Part shown: positions 52,815 through 64,000 of the stretch, piece after piece
Layout of the letters: each line of letters opens with the position of its first letter
How positions within the stretch are numbered: position 1 is the first letter of the stretch
DNA from: Toxotes chatareus
Lineage: Eukaryota; Chordata; Actinopteri; Toxotidae
Direction of reading: 5' to 3'
DNA length: 64,000 nt
Assembly: GCA_016801885.1 (NCBI GenBank)
Contig: CM028889.1
Location: 5,929,501-5,993,500 of the forward strand
The notes under the pieces: model-generated
The model's input: only the letters and a program-made list of their open reading frames with translations
The model's database searches: none
Told to the model about the DNA's origin: nothing
Program-made: the position numbers and the translations under genes

Positions 52815-52930
52815 TGTAGCAGCTAAAGAGCCAGACATTTTTCTAAGGAGTTGGTAGAGACCAACAACAGAGCTGAAAAACAGTGAATACTGGACTTCAA
52901 TTCATCAGATGGACACAAACACCACTCCAA
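52815..52930. repeat. Dispersed repeat, family B copy 2
   Basis: cagctaaagagccagacatt, ttctaaggagttggtagaga and cagtgaatactggacttcaa align with copies at 17766 and 57365. Confidence 0.65.
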
Positions 52931-55900
52931 ATCATCACCTACACAAAGCAATTATATGCCAGATGTGGTGTTATCTTCTTGTTTTGCTGCCCCCAAGTGG
53001 CCAAAGAATAAATAAATGAATACGTACATTATTGAGGCTTTAAAAGTTAATTACAACTTTGGTCTCACCATTTCTTACCAATTTCTGAGATCTGGAGATG
53101 CTGCAACGTCTAAAAAAAAGTCAAATGGGTCAAGGGGTCGGAGGGTCAGACAGGTTGTAAACAATATATTCACTTCACTTCACTTCTTCCTACATTACCA
53201 GTGTTGCCAGATTTGATGAGGACGATGACAAAATGAAGACCAAAGCTGCAATAAGCTGAAAATTTCCTTTAAGATTGCGCAGTTTACACATTAGTGTGCT
53301 GACTTAGTTTTGCTTTGCATTAAAAAAAACTTGTGTAGTTTTTGTGTGTCTCTTTGTGTCTCGTTTCCTGCCTCCCTCCACAGTGTTTTATTCAACCCTA
53401 CGTATCTCTGGGTCACATTTCAACTATGTTTTTTTTCCATATTCAGTTTCAGCCTCATTCTCTTTCTCCTTTTCTCTTTTATTTCCTTTCTTTTATTTGG
53501 CTTCTTGTGTGCGCTTTAAAAACTTAACAGAATGTGGGAACAGAGTTGTGAGTGTACGTGTGTCTCCTGTTTTGTCAGTCCCGTTTGACCCTTTGCATCC
53601 ATCTTTCTGCCCCCGGCCTCCTCGTTCTTTCTTTCTTTCTTTTTTTTTGCCCCATCAGTATTCTCATCCAGCATTTCTACCTTGTGAGATTTGTCTGTTG
53701 TCAAGGAATAAAATCAATGAACTAATCAACTGGAGAAAGAAAACAAGCACAAAACAAACAAATAAACTGAGCAAAGGGAAAGAGGGTAAGAGAAAGAGAT
53801 AAACTGAGAAGGGCAGACAGAAATAGAACAGGGTCATTTGGGATGGCTGCACAATGGTCACCAGTGTGGAGAGTCTCCAGTATCGGCGCTCGCTGCCCCA
53901 CATCACACCCCTCAGATTTAACAAGGGGTTGTCTGGGGTAACGGAGGGGATGAAGGGACTGCAGGCATTGGCTGGTGCCCAGATGCCTCGGCTGCCTGTC
54001 TGCCTGTCTCCCTTTACAATTGTGGACCATTATTATGTGGGTGCAGCTCATGTCGAGGACTTATATTCATCCCCTCAGGCAGAACTGATCGCAGTTCAGT
54101 TCAGTTCCAACTTGCCTATAAAAAACAACTCACAGCCGCTCATTATTTATTAGTTATCAAATTACGATTGTTTTTCTGTTATTATGTTTTTGGTTTTGTC
54201 ATGGTGTGTTTATGGTAGGAAAAATCAGGGTTTCTGTGACTTGGATTTTATTTCCCAGAAACTATATTTGACTATGAAAGGCAGTGTTTCAATTCTACCT
54301 GTTTTTCATCAGGTAAATGTTGTCCTACATTTGGCCTTAACAGAGTGAAATGTGATGTCCATGTCAAAAAGGTCAAGAAAAACAAAATCTGTCATGATCC
54401 TTTGCATTTGAAAATCACAATTTATCATAATTTCCATGACTGCATGACCTTAGCTTAGTGTTTTTCACGCAATGTTTTTAGTTATGTCGTGACTGAATTT
54501 TAGAGCTGGACCCTGATCGTGGACACCACGCCCCTAGTCATGTTACAGTAGAGACTCGTTCCTGCAGGTCCTGTTACTGTACAGTCTCAGCTGATGCTTA
54601 TATTCATTAGGTTTGTCCTGATGTGATCATGGAAGAAAATACAATGTGAGAGCTGAGTAAAGTGCAGCAAGATTTGTTATGTCATTTAGAGTTTCCCCTG
54701 AAATTATGAAGGTCATCCAGGGTTACAAGGTGACAGGTCACTAAAAAACTACTCCCACAAAATAATCAAATGATTGGGTTACTAGCCGATCCATGTTGTA
54801 AAGAGGTGATTTAAACTGGGGACTTGCATGACAAATTTAGGATTACTAAATTTAGGGTGACTAAATTATCAGGATAATTTATAAAAAATCCTCAGAGTCT
54901 AAGTAAAGTCCTCTGAAGTAAAAATAGCTCCACCGGGTTTCACTCAGTTCATTTATCCAGCTAACTTAATAATCCTGCCTTGTGAGACGGGCCTCAGGCA
55001 TGATTCAGATCAAAGACAACAAACTGCAGGCGCAAGTGTGTCCTTATTCTGCAGTCAGCTGCTCTGGAGTGTCGAGTTTGCTGAGGTTTACCATGATAAT
55101 TACCAGATGTGTTCCTAAAATGGCTAATTTGTCTCACAAAGCCTATACAAGCCCACTGGATTAGAGCTCATCTCTTTCTGGCCTCTGCTGAGAACCAAAC
55201 TTCTGCTTTTTACCTGGAACAGCTAATTGTGTCAGACAGGACTGATGAAATCTCACGGTCGTCTTACTTTTCTCATTACTGAACAGAGGCAGGTATTCAG
55301 GCCAAACCCTACCAGTGTCAGCTGTCGGCGGCTCTGTCTCCACGCTGCCGGCTCGGCCCTCCTCCTCCAGACTCCCTGACTGTGTGTGCAATGATGTCAT
55401 GCTGCAGTGGGGGTGTATTTGGGGTATTGGGGGTGGAAGGCGTGGCGGCAGGATTACAATGATGGCTGAACCCTTGACCTACTGGTCGTGACCTTCTAAC
55501 GCAGAGTCACCAGCCAGGTGAAGCCTCTTTACAGCAGCCCCCTCACGTGGCGGCTAGCCTGCTCTTAGCATTAGCATGGGCTAATGACACGGGTCCTGAC
55601 CTCAAGGCGAGAAGGTCGGGGGAAGACCCTAAGCCAACATCTCCTTTTCTGAGTGCTCCCATATCGGCATACAACGCCCAATCAACTGCACTTCTGCAGA
55701 GAGAAACAAACCGAAAGAGAAAAAAAATGGAAAAACACGTAACTTGATGCACATTCACACACTTCAGCTCATACACTCATTCAACCACAAATACAGGAAC
55801 GCATGCTTGCACACACAATCCCATCCAGGTAGGGTTACCTCTAACATAAACATCTACACCCAAAGAAAGCAACACACCCTCTCGGGGACACATTCCTGTA

Positions 55901-56599
55901 TCCTGAGCCCTGCCACTAATAAGCGTCTTATGTGACCGGGACACATGGGCTGAGTTTGGGCTAATTCCCCCTCTGCTCTCTTCCTCCACCCCTGTCTAAC
56001 TCCTTCTTTGGGAACAAACCCAGCCTTGTGCAACTTTACACAATGTCAGTGACACTCTACACTGCCACTAATTGTTAGCTCACAATGCTTCCTGGTATTG
56101 TGTTCAACAATGCCCACTCTGAATAGAGAGTCTAACCTACTTGTATTGTCACTAATTGGTTTCTTGAGAGGAGTAGAAAATAGGGAGAGAAAGGGAGAGA
56201 GGAGATGTTGGTAATGGACTGCAGTTTCATTGGAGTCGCCAGTAAATAGAGTTCACAAAGGGCTTTGTGGGGTCGAGGGCTGAGGGTCGGAGGTGAAAAA
56301 GAAGAGGTGCACCTGCACTCTTCACAGGCCGACAATGAGCTTATTCAGCTGCTCTGCCCAGCAGGACGACGGAGGACGGAGGCAGTGGCTGTCCCACAGC
56401 CCCGGAGAGACGACCGGAGACACATACACATACACAAACACACACACACACAGTTAAACAGTGAGAGAGGGAAATAAAAGAGAGACTGAGGGAGGGATGG
56501 GGGAAGAAACAGACTGTCCTGTATCTTTACATCTTAAAGGGATGTAGCTCTTAAAGTATTGCTCTGTGCAATAAATGTTTAGATGCCTTGTAAAGTTAA

Positions 56600-57010
56600 T
56601 GATCACACTTCACTAATGACAGAGAGAGAAGAGGAGAGGAAAAAAAAGAGTGTCTGATAGAGAAAGAGATGAAGAAGGTGGGAAGAAAGAGGAAGAGGGG
56701 AAAAGAAAAGAGAAGAAGAAAGGGGAGAATGGGAAGCAGACCACGAAAGTGGAGGGAAATGGAAGAGGGAAAGAAGAATGAAGGGAAGGAAGAGAAAAAA
56801 GTGACAAAAAAGTAAAGAGGATGGAAATAAGGGTGGTGGGGTGAAGAGAAGGGGAGGGGAAAATAGAGGAGTAGAAAGGGACAAAAATTGGGAGAAGAAA
56901 AATGAAGGGACGAGTTTCAGAGAGCGAGATGAAAGGTAAAGAGAGGAGAGGGGAAAAAAGAAAAGAGACAAATGAAGAAAAAGGGGGAGAAAAGGACAGA
57001 AGTTTAATGT
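56600..57010 (+). repeat. Polypurine (GA-rich) tract of about 400 bases
   Basis: Almost only A and G on the plus strand with few interruptions. The long minus-strand open frames here, which read Ser/Phe/Leu/Pro only, are a by-product of this composition. Confidence 0.9.
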
Positions 57011-57364
57011 CCTGAAGGTGGGGGGGCACAGGTACAACCCACTTACACAGTGGTGTGTGTGGACGTGGAAGTGAACTTCATCTCTTCATGTGTTTAAACC
57101 AATGTGTGGCACATCACCTCTGAGTGAAATCACTGATTTTGAGCACCTTAAATTTTCCAAATCTGTGCAAACATGCAAATTCAAATGTTGAGTTATGTGC
57201 AGGTATGTGTTATCACAGCCCTTAATCTGAACCCAAACTGGACAGAGAGATTGATCAACTGTTCCACAGAGAAATCCTGTAGAGCAGGAGTACCACATAC
57301 ATAACACTAATACACACGTGAGTCTCATGAATTGTGATTACAGCAGTTCAATGCAGCTGGTGGC

Positions 57365-57445
57365 CCTGTTTTCAAGGAGTTGGTAGAGACCAAACCAGAG
57401 CTAAAAGGAGAGTGAATATTGGACTTCCATTGATCACAGCTCCAG
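57365..57445. repeat. Dispersed repeat, family B copy 3
   Basis: aaggagttggtagagaccaa then accagagctaaaaggagagt and gaatattggacttccattga; almost identical to copy 1 over its core. Confidence 0.65.
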
Positions 57446-60400
57446 TGGATTGATAATAATATTAGTCTGTCTGCTGAACGTATAAATAGTTGGGCTGTCC
57501 TCTAAAAGTCTGTGCCTTTTTTTAACTGCCTCACAGCACACACAGAGGCAGCTTGTCTTAAAATGACCAAACCACAAATCTAACTGTGCTGGAAGCAGAG
57601 ATAGCTGATCGGAACGGAGGGCAACATGACTCTTTTCAGCCGGCTGCTCTGATGCTCTCAGCTCCGGTGTCTGGCTGACAGCGCTGTCAGCAGCCTGGCA
57701 GCAGAGACTGAACTATGGCCAAGACGTCAACTTTTACTTTCTTTATGTGGCAATCTCATCTTCACCTTCACATCCCAGATGAAGCACAAAAACAACTTAG
57801 GTTTAGAGAAACATCAGGGTTTGGATTAAAATGACTATTTGCTAAGGTTATGGGAGCTTTGTCGTCATGGTTATGGATGAAGCTAAAGTTTACTGTATTA
57901 AAGTCTGATGTTTTGTCCACTCACCCACTCATCACCCATCCACCCTGACCTGCTCACTTAGTCACTCTGCAGCGTCACCTGACTTCCTCCTTTGCTCTTG
58001 TCATGATTATTTTGGCCACTAGAGGGGCTTTGTCACTTGAGCATAAACATATATCATTTGATCAAACAGCTAATGCTGTTGTTCTTCTTGTGAGGACGAT
58101 CTCAAGTGTTTAATCTCACAGTAACTCCTTCTTCTCTATTCTCTGTGTCCCCATATAAACGCTAGACAAAAGATTCTTTCAGTTCCTGCTTTGCAGTTAA
58201 AGTGATTATACTCCTGAGCATCCAGTACATCTACAATTTGAACACTGGCCTGAATGTCCAAGAAGAGTCATGAGTCATTCAGCGTTTTCTTGGATTTTTT
58301 GATTCTGTCAAGTCTGAAGGCATCAAAGTTGTGAACTTGAATCAGATGCAGAAAGTTTTTACCAGCCAGTAGCTAAAACACAAGCTGATAAACCTTGCCA
58401 CACCCCAGCACAGTTCAACAAAGTTTGTACCTTATAAGGACACAGAACTTATAACCCAGTGTTTTCAGAGCATTTAAGAAGGTTCCTTTGTTGAAAGAAA
58501 AAAAACTGTCTCTTAATGTGCTTATTTGGTATTTTCCACCTGATGTTTGAAACTCAGGGGACTAATAACAGAGCAATATGTATTATGTATTTATTGACTG
58601 CTAGCTCATGTCGTTAATATCCTTTTTTTTTCTCCAGATCCCTCTGCCACTCATTTTCTCTCTTGTTTTCTTAGTCCATTTTTGGTATCTCCTCATATTC
58701 CCTGGCCTAGTTTTTGTATGTGTCTCACTCTAAGGAATCTGCACTAACTCTTAGAAATAACAGATAACTCTTCCTCTGTCTTTCCCCATAAATTTCACAC
58801 AGTCATACACACCTATAAACATCCCTTCAGAGAAGACACACACACACACACACGCACTCCTGTGTGCATTGTATGTTGCCATGAAGTCCCAAGGCAATTT
58901 TTTTGTTTCCGTTGTAAATGTAACAGGGTAAATGCAGCCACTGCTGACACAGGAGTTGAGGAGCTGGAGACAGTCCCAGAATGTAAAGCCTGCAGTATTG
59001 CATGGTTACAGGGGTACACGTTACAGTGCGTGTGATATATCTTTATCCGTGTGTGTGTCTGTGTGCATGCATATATGTGTGCAGTGTAGATTAAAACACA
59101 TGCTCATTGGGAAAGCAGCTAAGATCTCAGAGATATACCTGTTCACATCTCTACATCTTAAACCAGATTTATACTTCTGGAGCAGGTCCAGGAGGCTACA
59201 GGAGCTGATGTGCACCCCCCCAAAACTCTAATTGCAAGTCAGGGATATGGAGTCTACAAAAACTGTGATTGGTGAGCTTGGGCTTCTTATGTTTTCTTCT
59301 ACATGGTTCAAAAGCTGATAGAGACACAATGTAAACTTAATGACCCTGTGCAGGATAAAGCCTGCCGATGTGAGATACATTCATCTAGTATAGCAGCAAT
59401 ACTGCATTTACACCGTCCTTATCAGAGAAATGAGAGCACACGTTGTTTGTGCAACAGTTTAAAACAACCTATGTTAACTTATTACAACCAGCTTCTCGCT
59501 CATATGAGCAATTACTCCTCTAACAGCAACAAAGGTGGAAATAATGTCATATTGTTGGCGGATGGTCAGACTGAAAATAGCACTGAGGCTGTGCTAATGT
59601 GGGCACGTTTCTACAGGTAAAGATGAGGAGATTACTGTAAACATGATTCAGAATGTGAGGTGATTTGAGGAATAGATCCAAGAGTTTGAAGACTTGTCAA
59701 ACATCAGATCTCTGCACCCAGGTTTCAAATACAAAGAGACAAGATTTTGTGACTCTGGAAAACCATACTGATGCCAGTTATTTTATCCTTGGCCGCAACA
59801 GCTGCAGGGCAACGGTAGAAATATAGTTATAACATTACAAAATCATCTACCTGGAATGTGTGCTTGCATGTATTTGTTGGTGCTTAATTTTGTTAGGCAA
59901 AAGTTGAGCCAGTTTCAATGTATTTGAGTGTTTTTTTTTTTTTTTGGTAGATCTCTCCACAGCAGAACCCCCGCTGTGCTAACCTAGTAGCCTCACTGAA
60001 ATGAATAAAGAGGTTGTGCTTTTTGAGGCAGCACTAATGCCCCAGTGTCAATGAGTGTACGTTCTGTATGAATCGATGCATCCCAGTTACAGGTACTTGA
60101 ATTATTTCTTGTGTGTGTCTGTTGTGTGTCCAGTGTGCATTATGGTGGTCAGTGGCCATGTGCTGCACTTCTGCATGAATTTGCATGGATGCACTAGCAC
60201 TAACCAAGTAGATTTGATTTCTTAAATTCAACCAGGCATTACAGCAGATCAGAAAACGCTCATATTAGTCACGTGGGTTGTTTTGCAAAGCACTGGTATA
60301 CGACCTACTTTGTCATTTAGTTAAAGGGACTACTTTGACAATTATTTGGCTAAACCCTACGTCAAAATACAAATTAATTTTTTTACCTTCAGATGAGAGA

Positions 60401-60797
60401 AGTATAAATCTGTGTTTCAGCGTGGTATTTTTTTTAATTGTCTGTAACCCAACACCAGAAGATGTTGTGAAACAGAAGTACCGAACTGACAGGGAGATAC
60501 AGTAGAGGGAATAAACGCAGCACAAAACGTTGAGGCAGAAGAAAGAAGGAAAAAAAAGGCAGATTGAAAAGAAGGGGGATGGGGGAAGGGAGTGCAGAGA
60601 GCAATATAGGGGAATGGGTGAGGGGTATGTTATGTGGTTGTACAGGAGCCAGTGCACGAGATAGTGAAAAGTGAGTGAGTGGAAAAGAGAGAGGGGGAGA
60701 GAGAGGTGTTGGTGCTTTTTAAATAGCCTACGTGGAACACCAAATCCCCTCAGCAGCACAAATCAGCTGACTGACTGCCACTTGCCAAGGAGTAGGT

Positions 60798-60827
60798 GGG
60801 GGGGTTGGGGGGTGGGGTGGGGGTGGG
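60798..60827 (+). other. G-rich tract able to form a G-quadruplex
   Basis: Five G runs of 3 to 7 bases with one- or two-base T spacers. Confidence 0.6.
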
Positions 60828-62019
60828 CAGGGCTTATTACTCTCTCCACTGACACATCCACCATGCAGAGACGAGCGAGAGTTTTATCCATGTTGGCTCT
60901 GGAAGACTCTATCCTGTCTAAACATAAACCTCCTGGTGCACTGGGGGAAGACGAAGGAGAGGCTCATGCAAAGAAAGAAAAAGGAGACATCAGCCATCTT
61001 TGTCTTTCCCTACCATGCTGCACTTGATAGAAATCAACTTTTTCAAGTGCCATTTTTATATCCTGGTGCAGTAAACCACAGTCATTCAAGACACACTCAC
61101 TCAAAAATTGTTGATCCTAACAGCTCAACATTTTTTCATGGATTTCATGTAGGGCTGAATATCAAACTTCAGTCCTTTTTCTTTACTGACTAAAGCGAAT
61201 CAAAAACTGTCCAGTACTTAAAGTTGGAACCAAATACATTTGTTTTGGTGCCAAAACTAATATTTAACATTTTCAAACAATACCCATCCCTAGTTTAGGT
61301 AAGAAGACCTTTAGGGTTCAGTAATAGAGGATAATTGCTTGACAAAATGAAACTCTTCCTTGTGTGCTGCAAATTATCAGGTAAGGTTCTGCACTTCAAA
61401 AAGGAAGGTTCATCCGTCCAAGTCATAGCTGCAGCAGACTAAGTAAGGTAGCCCAGGTATCAGCCAAATACTGCAGGTTCCCAGGTCTTCTACCATTGGG
61501 ATGAGCACAAAAAAGCTAAGAAAGATTTCCAAGAGGTCGGGGTATGCATGGAACTAAGTAGTTTACACAAAGTGTCATCTGACAAAGCCTAAAAGCCGAA
61601 GTGTTAAACCTTTTCCAAATGGCTACGCTCAAAGAGCGTAGGGAAAGAAAGTCAAAGATAGAGGATGAGACACAGTGAGCTGTTAAAATGGAGATAACAG
61701 TGCCCACTAATGGATGGTTTCTCCTTAAAAGACTGGTGGCAGAATGAAAAAGAGAGCTGAACAGGGAAGCTCACATCCTGCTTGCTCTCTCACCTGTGCA
61801 CACCTGGCCAATCACTGCATGAAGTGGGCGCTTATGTCAAATAATCTGTTTCAAAAAGCTGCAAAAATTGCTGGATGCAGCCTGGGGGTTTCAGATGCCT
61901 GTCAGTATCCAGAGGTCATGACCATGAGTGGGCAACTGTACATGGGAAGCTTTACTTTCAAGCTCAAGAACAGTTAAAAAATGTCCTAATAATTATTGCA
62001 CGATCTCTTTATTCAAAGA

Positions 62020-62180
62020 TAATCTTGTGAGGCACCATTAAAGAATTATGATTAGGACTCAGTAGTGGCCTGACTTTTATCCCTCTCCCTCTCTCCTGAA
62101 GTCGAGCCGGTTTCCTGCTTTCCCAGAATAATGCACAGTTTATGAGGCAGGCAGAGGGCCATGTTTTATAAATGGCACTG
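62020..62180. promoter_or_regulatory. Candidate conserved non-coding element
   Basis: Unique-looking AT-rich sequence with TTTATGAGG and TTTATAAATGG, similar to caudal/Hox-type motifs. No coding frame or repeat match. Texture-based guess. Confidence 0.2.
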
Positions 62181-62730
62181 TCTAAACCCCTATGCTCATT
62201 TGCTCACTCACTCTCTCCTGCTCTGTCGCCCTCCTCCACTCTCCAATGGTTCATGGCATTTGTGTAAGGTTAGTGTATGTGCATGCCTGACACATCTACT
62301 GTGTTAAGATATGCAAAGGCAGAGAGGTGCTGTGTCAGAAGATCCTGTTATATTGCCGTTCTATTAAATACAGGAATTCACTCATGGTGGACCTTTTAGA
62401 TTTTTTGGCTTCCTTGGATTCCTACCATATTAACCTCCCCCTTTCTCAGATTTATTTACTTGGTGGAACTGTCACACGTCTCTCCTCATCCCCCTCATCT
62501 TGTCGTGAAAGGTGACCAGCAAATTGTCACCCTGCACTCCTGTAATGCTCCCATGAAACACTTCGCAGAAAGTTAAGGCTCTTCTGCAGAAGACGATGAA
62601 TCAGAAGACCTCAGTCTCGTCTTACTCAGAGTTGTCGCCTTGCTTCTCGCCCTGCCATCACTCAGCCCTCACCCTTTCCCTTGTTTTCTCTCTTTCTGGT
62701 CCTTTCCTTTTTTGTTGGGTGACTAACATC

Positions 62731-62765
62731 TGGGAGGATGAGGGTGGAAAACCCTCATCCTCCCA
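62731..62765. repeat. Perfect hairpin (15-bp arms, 5-base loop)
   Basis: TGGGAGGATGAGGGT (62731-62745), loop ggaaa, exact reverse complement (62751-62765). Confidence 0.92.
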
Positions 62766-63079
62766 ACTGCCCAACTGTCCTTAATGAATATCAGAGATGG
62801 TGTGTCATACTGTATGTTTGTGATTCATACCCTCTGTTATCTCAAAGGCTCTATTCCCCATAACCCCAGTCCCAACCGCGATGGAGGAAAATGAAAGAAG
62901 GATGGGCCGAGGTTTGGCCAAGGCCTTTGCTTCCAGTTGAAAGACCTGAACAAAAGTTTACTTTGACTCAAGAGGAATCTGTCCCTAATCAAAACATGCC
63001 TGTGTTTTGTTTCAAATTCCATCCATCTATTTTCTGTTGTTAATTGGGTTGGTGACAGCAGGATGTGTTTAAATGTATC

Positions 63080-63430
63080 CACAGGGCTCCCAGCAGTTGG
63101 ACGTGCCTGCCTGATCCACATCAACAAGCTCCTTTTGACGCAAAGGATCAGCGACTCTACTTCATCCTCACCACGTCTCTAGAGCTTTTCTGTCTCTACC
63201 CAAAGATCATGACCATAGCTGTTAGTTGGAACATGAACAGACTGGTAAACTGACTGGTGTCACCATAACGACCCAGTACAACAGCCACATTACAGCTTGT
63301 GCCGGACGAATCCGCCTGTCGATCTCAAACCACATTCTACCTTCAGCGGTGAACAAGACCCTGAGATACTTAAACTCCTTCACTTGAGGCAATATTATAT
63401 CTGCTGCCTCATAAGCCACCTGCACTGCAT
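63080..63430 (-). mobile_element. Decayed LINE (non-LTR retrotransposon) 3' fragment
   Basis: On the minus strand an open stretch reads VKEFKYLRVLFTAEGRMWFE then IDRRIRPAQAVMWLLY, followed in another frame by YGHDLWVETEK. These match the C-terminal end of a reverse transcriptase ORF very common in fish genomes, which I remember as EEFKYLGVLFTSEGRM / EIDRRIGAASAVMR / YGHELWVMTE. Frame shifts between the blocks show it is dead. The catalytic part of the polymerase is absent, so it is a 5'-truncated insertion. The outer limits are approximate. Confidence 0.8.
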
Positions 63431-64000
63431 TTGAGTGGGTATCACTTCAGCCATAACTCACCTTTTGACCGGCATTAGTCTGATTAGATGCTACATTTAG
63501 CATGGGACCGTATTGTGGGCTTGTGGGAAATGGTGTTTGTCTAAAGCCACTTAAAGTTTCTGTTCATGGCCAAGCAGGACACTACCATGTGTGTTCAGAC
63601 ACATGGTAAAGAGGAGCAGACTACATAGAAAGTTAAAGGAAAGACGTGATCAGACACAAATTCGTCAGGGCACTGTGATTGGATGCAAAAGTGTCTGCGT
63701 GAGTTCTGAATGTTTCAGCTTGGACAAAACTTTATGAATCGAGCACAAGCTCAAAAACACAGATGAGGGAAAAATAGGAGGAAGTCTGGAGGGACATTAC
63801 AGTAAGAAGGGGAGTTTCTGGTGAGTTCTGAGTTGAGTCAGAGTCTGAGATGAACACAAACACACACACACACACACAGTCGATGACTCCATTGCTACAT
63901 AGCTTACGGCTAATGCCTGTACACTAGGTACACTGGCTGTTTGGGGTTAATCAACATTAACTGCACAAATGATGCCGTATCTGACTGAACACAGCTTTAG

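Larger units (their letters stand above)
48741..64000. other. Intergenic (or downstream intronic) region without a supported gene
   Basis: I checked the longer open frames on both strands and found none with a recognisable domain, codon texture or paired splice sites. Contents: dispersed repeats (49010-49615, 52815-52930, 57365-57445), a CA tract (52308-52333), a polypurine tract (56600-57010), a G-rich tract (60798-60827), a perfect hairpin (62731-62765), a LINE remnant (63080-63430) and short CA tracts at 58839-58854 and 63862-63879. Confidence 0.6.

Noticed and set aside
56603..57037. Two overlapping minus-strand frames of 138-144 codons
   Set aside because: Product of the polypurine tract; the peptide is almost only Ser, Phe, Leu and Pro.
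59303..59620. 105-codon plus-strand frame ending at a donor-like ctacag|gtaaag
   Set aside because: Composition not convincing, no partner exon or domain seen; may be part of an unrecognised repeat.
1..64000. A novel multi-gene or defence-like system
   Set aside because: The window is fully consistent with two ordinary vertebrate genes plus repeats; no unexplained coding cluster or regular array was found.

Overview
This is a window of vertebrate nuclear DNA, almost certainly from a teleost fish. It contains two split genes with canonical GT/AG introns, frequent long (CA/TG)n microsatellites, and several dispersed repeat families that I recognise as typical of teleost genomes. There is no bacterial, viral or plasmid-like organisation.

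Layout. From 1 to 4518, on the minus strand, lie the start of phlpp1 and its first intron. The first coding exon is 2895-4518 (541 codons plus one base); the rest of the gene runs off the left edge. Its GC-rich promoter and 5' leader cover about 4519-4900. From 4900 to 9984 I find no coding exon. This stretch must hold the tns3 promoter and any non-coding first exons, plus one teleost dispersed repeat. From 9985 to about 48740, on the plus strand, is a complete tensin-3 gene (tns3). I resolved 26 coding exons whose phases all join, giving a 1251-residue protein: PTEN-like phosphatase domain, C2 domain, long disordered middle, SH2 and PTB. Its introns are small around the phosphatase/C2 exons. 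A 14.2 kb intron (27209-41397) precedes the exons for the SH2-PTB half. From about 48740 to 64000 I see no supported gene; it holds dispersed repeats, simple repeats, a 400-bp polypurine tract and a decayed LINE fragment.

The two genes are divergently transcribed. PHLPP1 is a PP2C-type phosphatase that acts on Akt. Tensin-3 is a focal-adhesion scaffold. Any functional link between them is only inference.

Most interesting points. (1) The tensin phosphatase loop has lost the catalytic arginine (Q at codon 11656-11658), and the whole phosphatase half has drifted while SH2-PTB is nearly unchanged. (2) Complementary CA and TG microsatellites flank coding exons 16 and 22, which could loop them out in RNA. 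(3) Strict DR1 nuclear-receptor half-site pairs are over-represented. (4) Three near-perfect short hairpins look like template-switch products. (5) Tiny upstream ORFs precede both genes. I did not find an unknown multi-gene system. Homology statements come from remembered human PHLPP1 and TNS3 sequences, not from a search.
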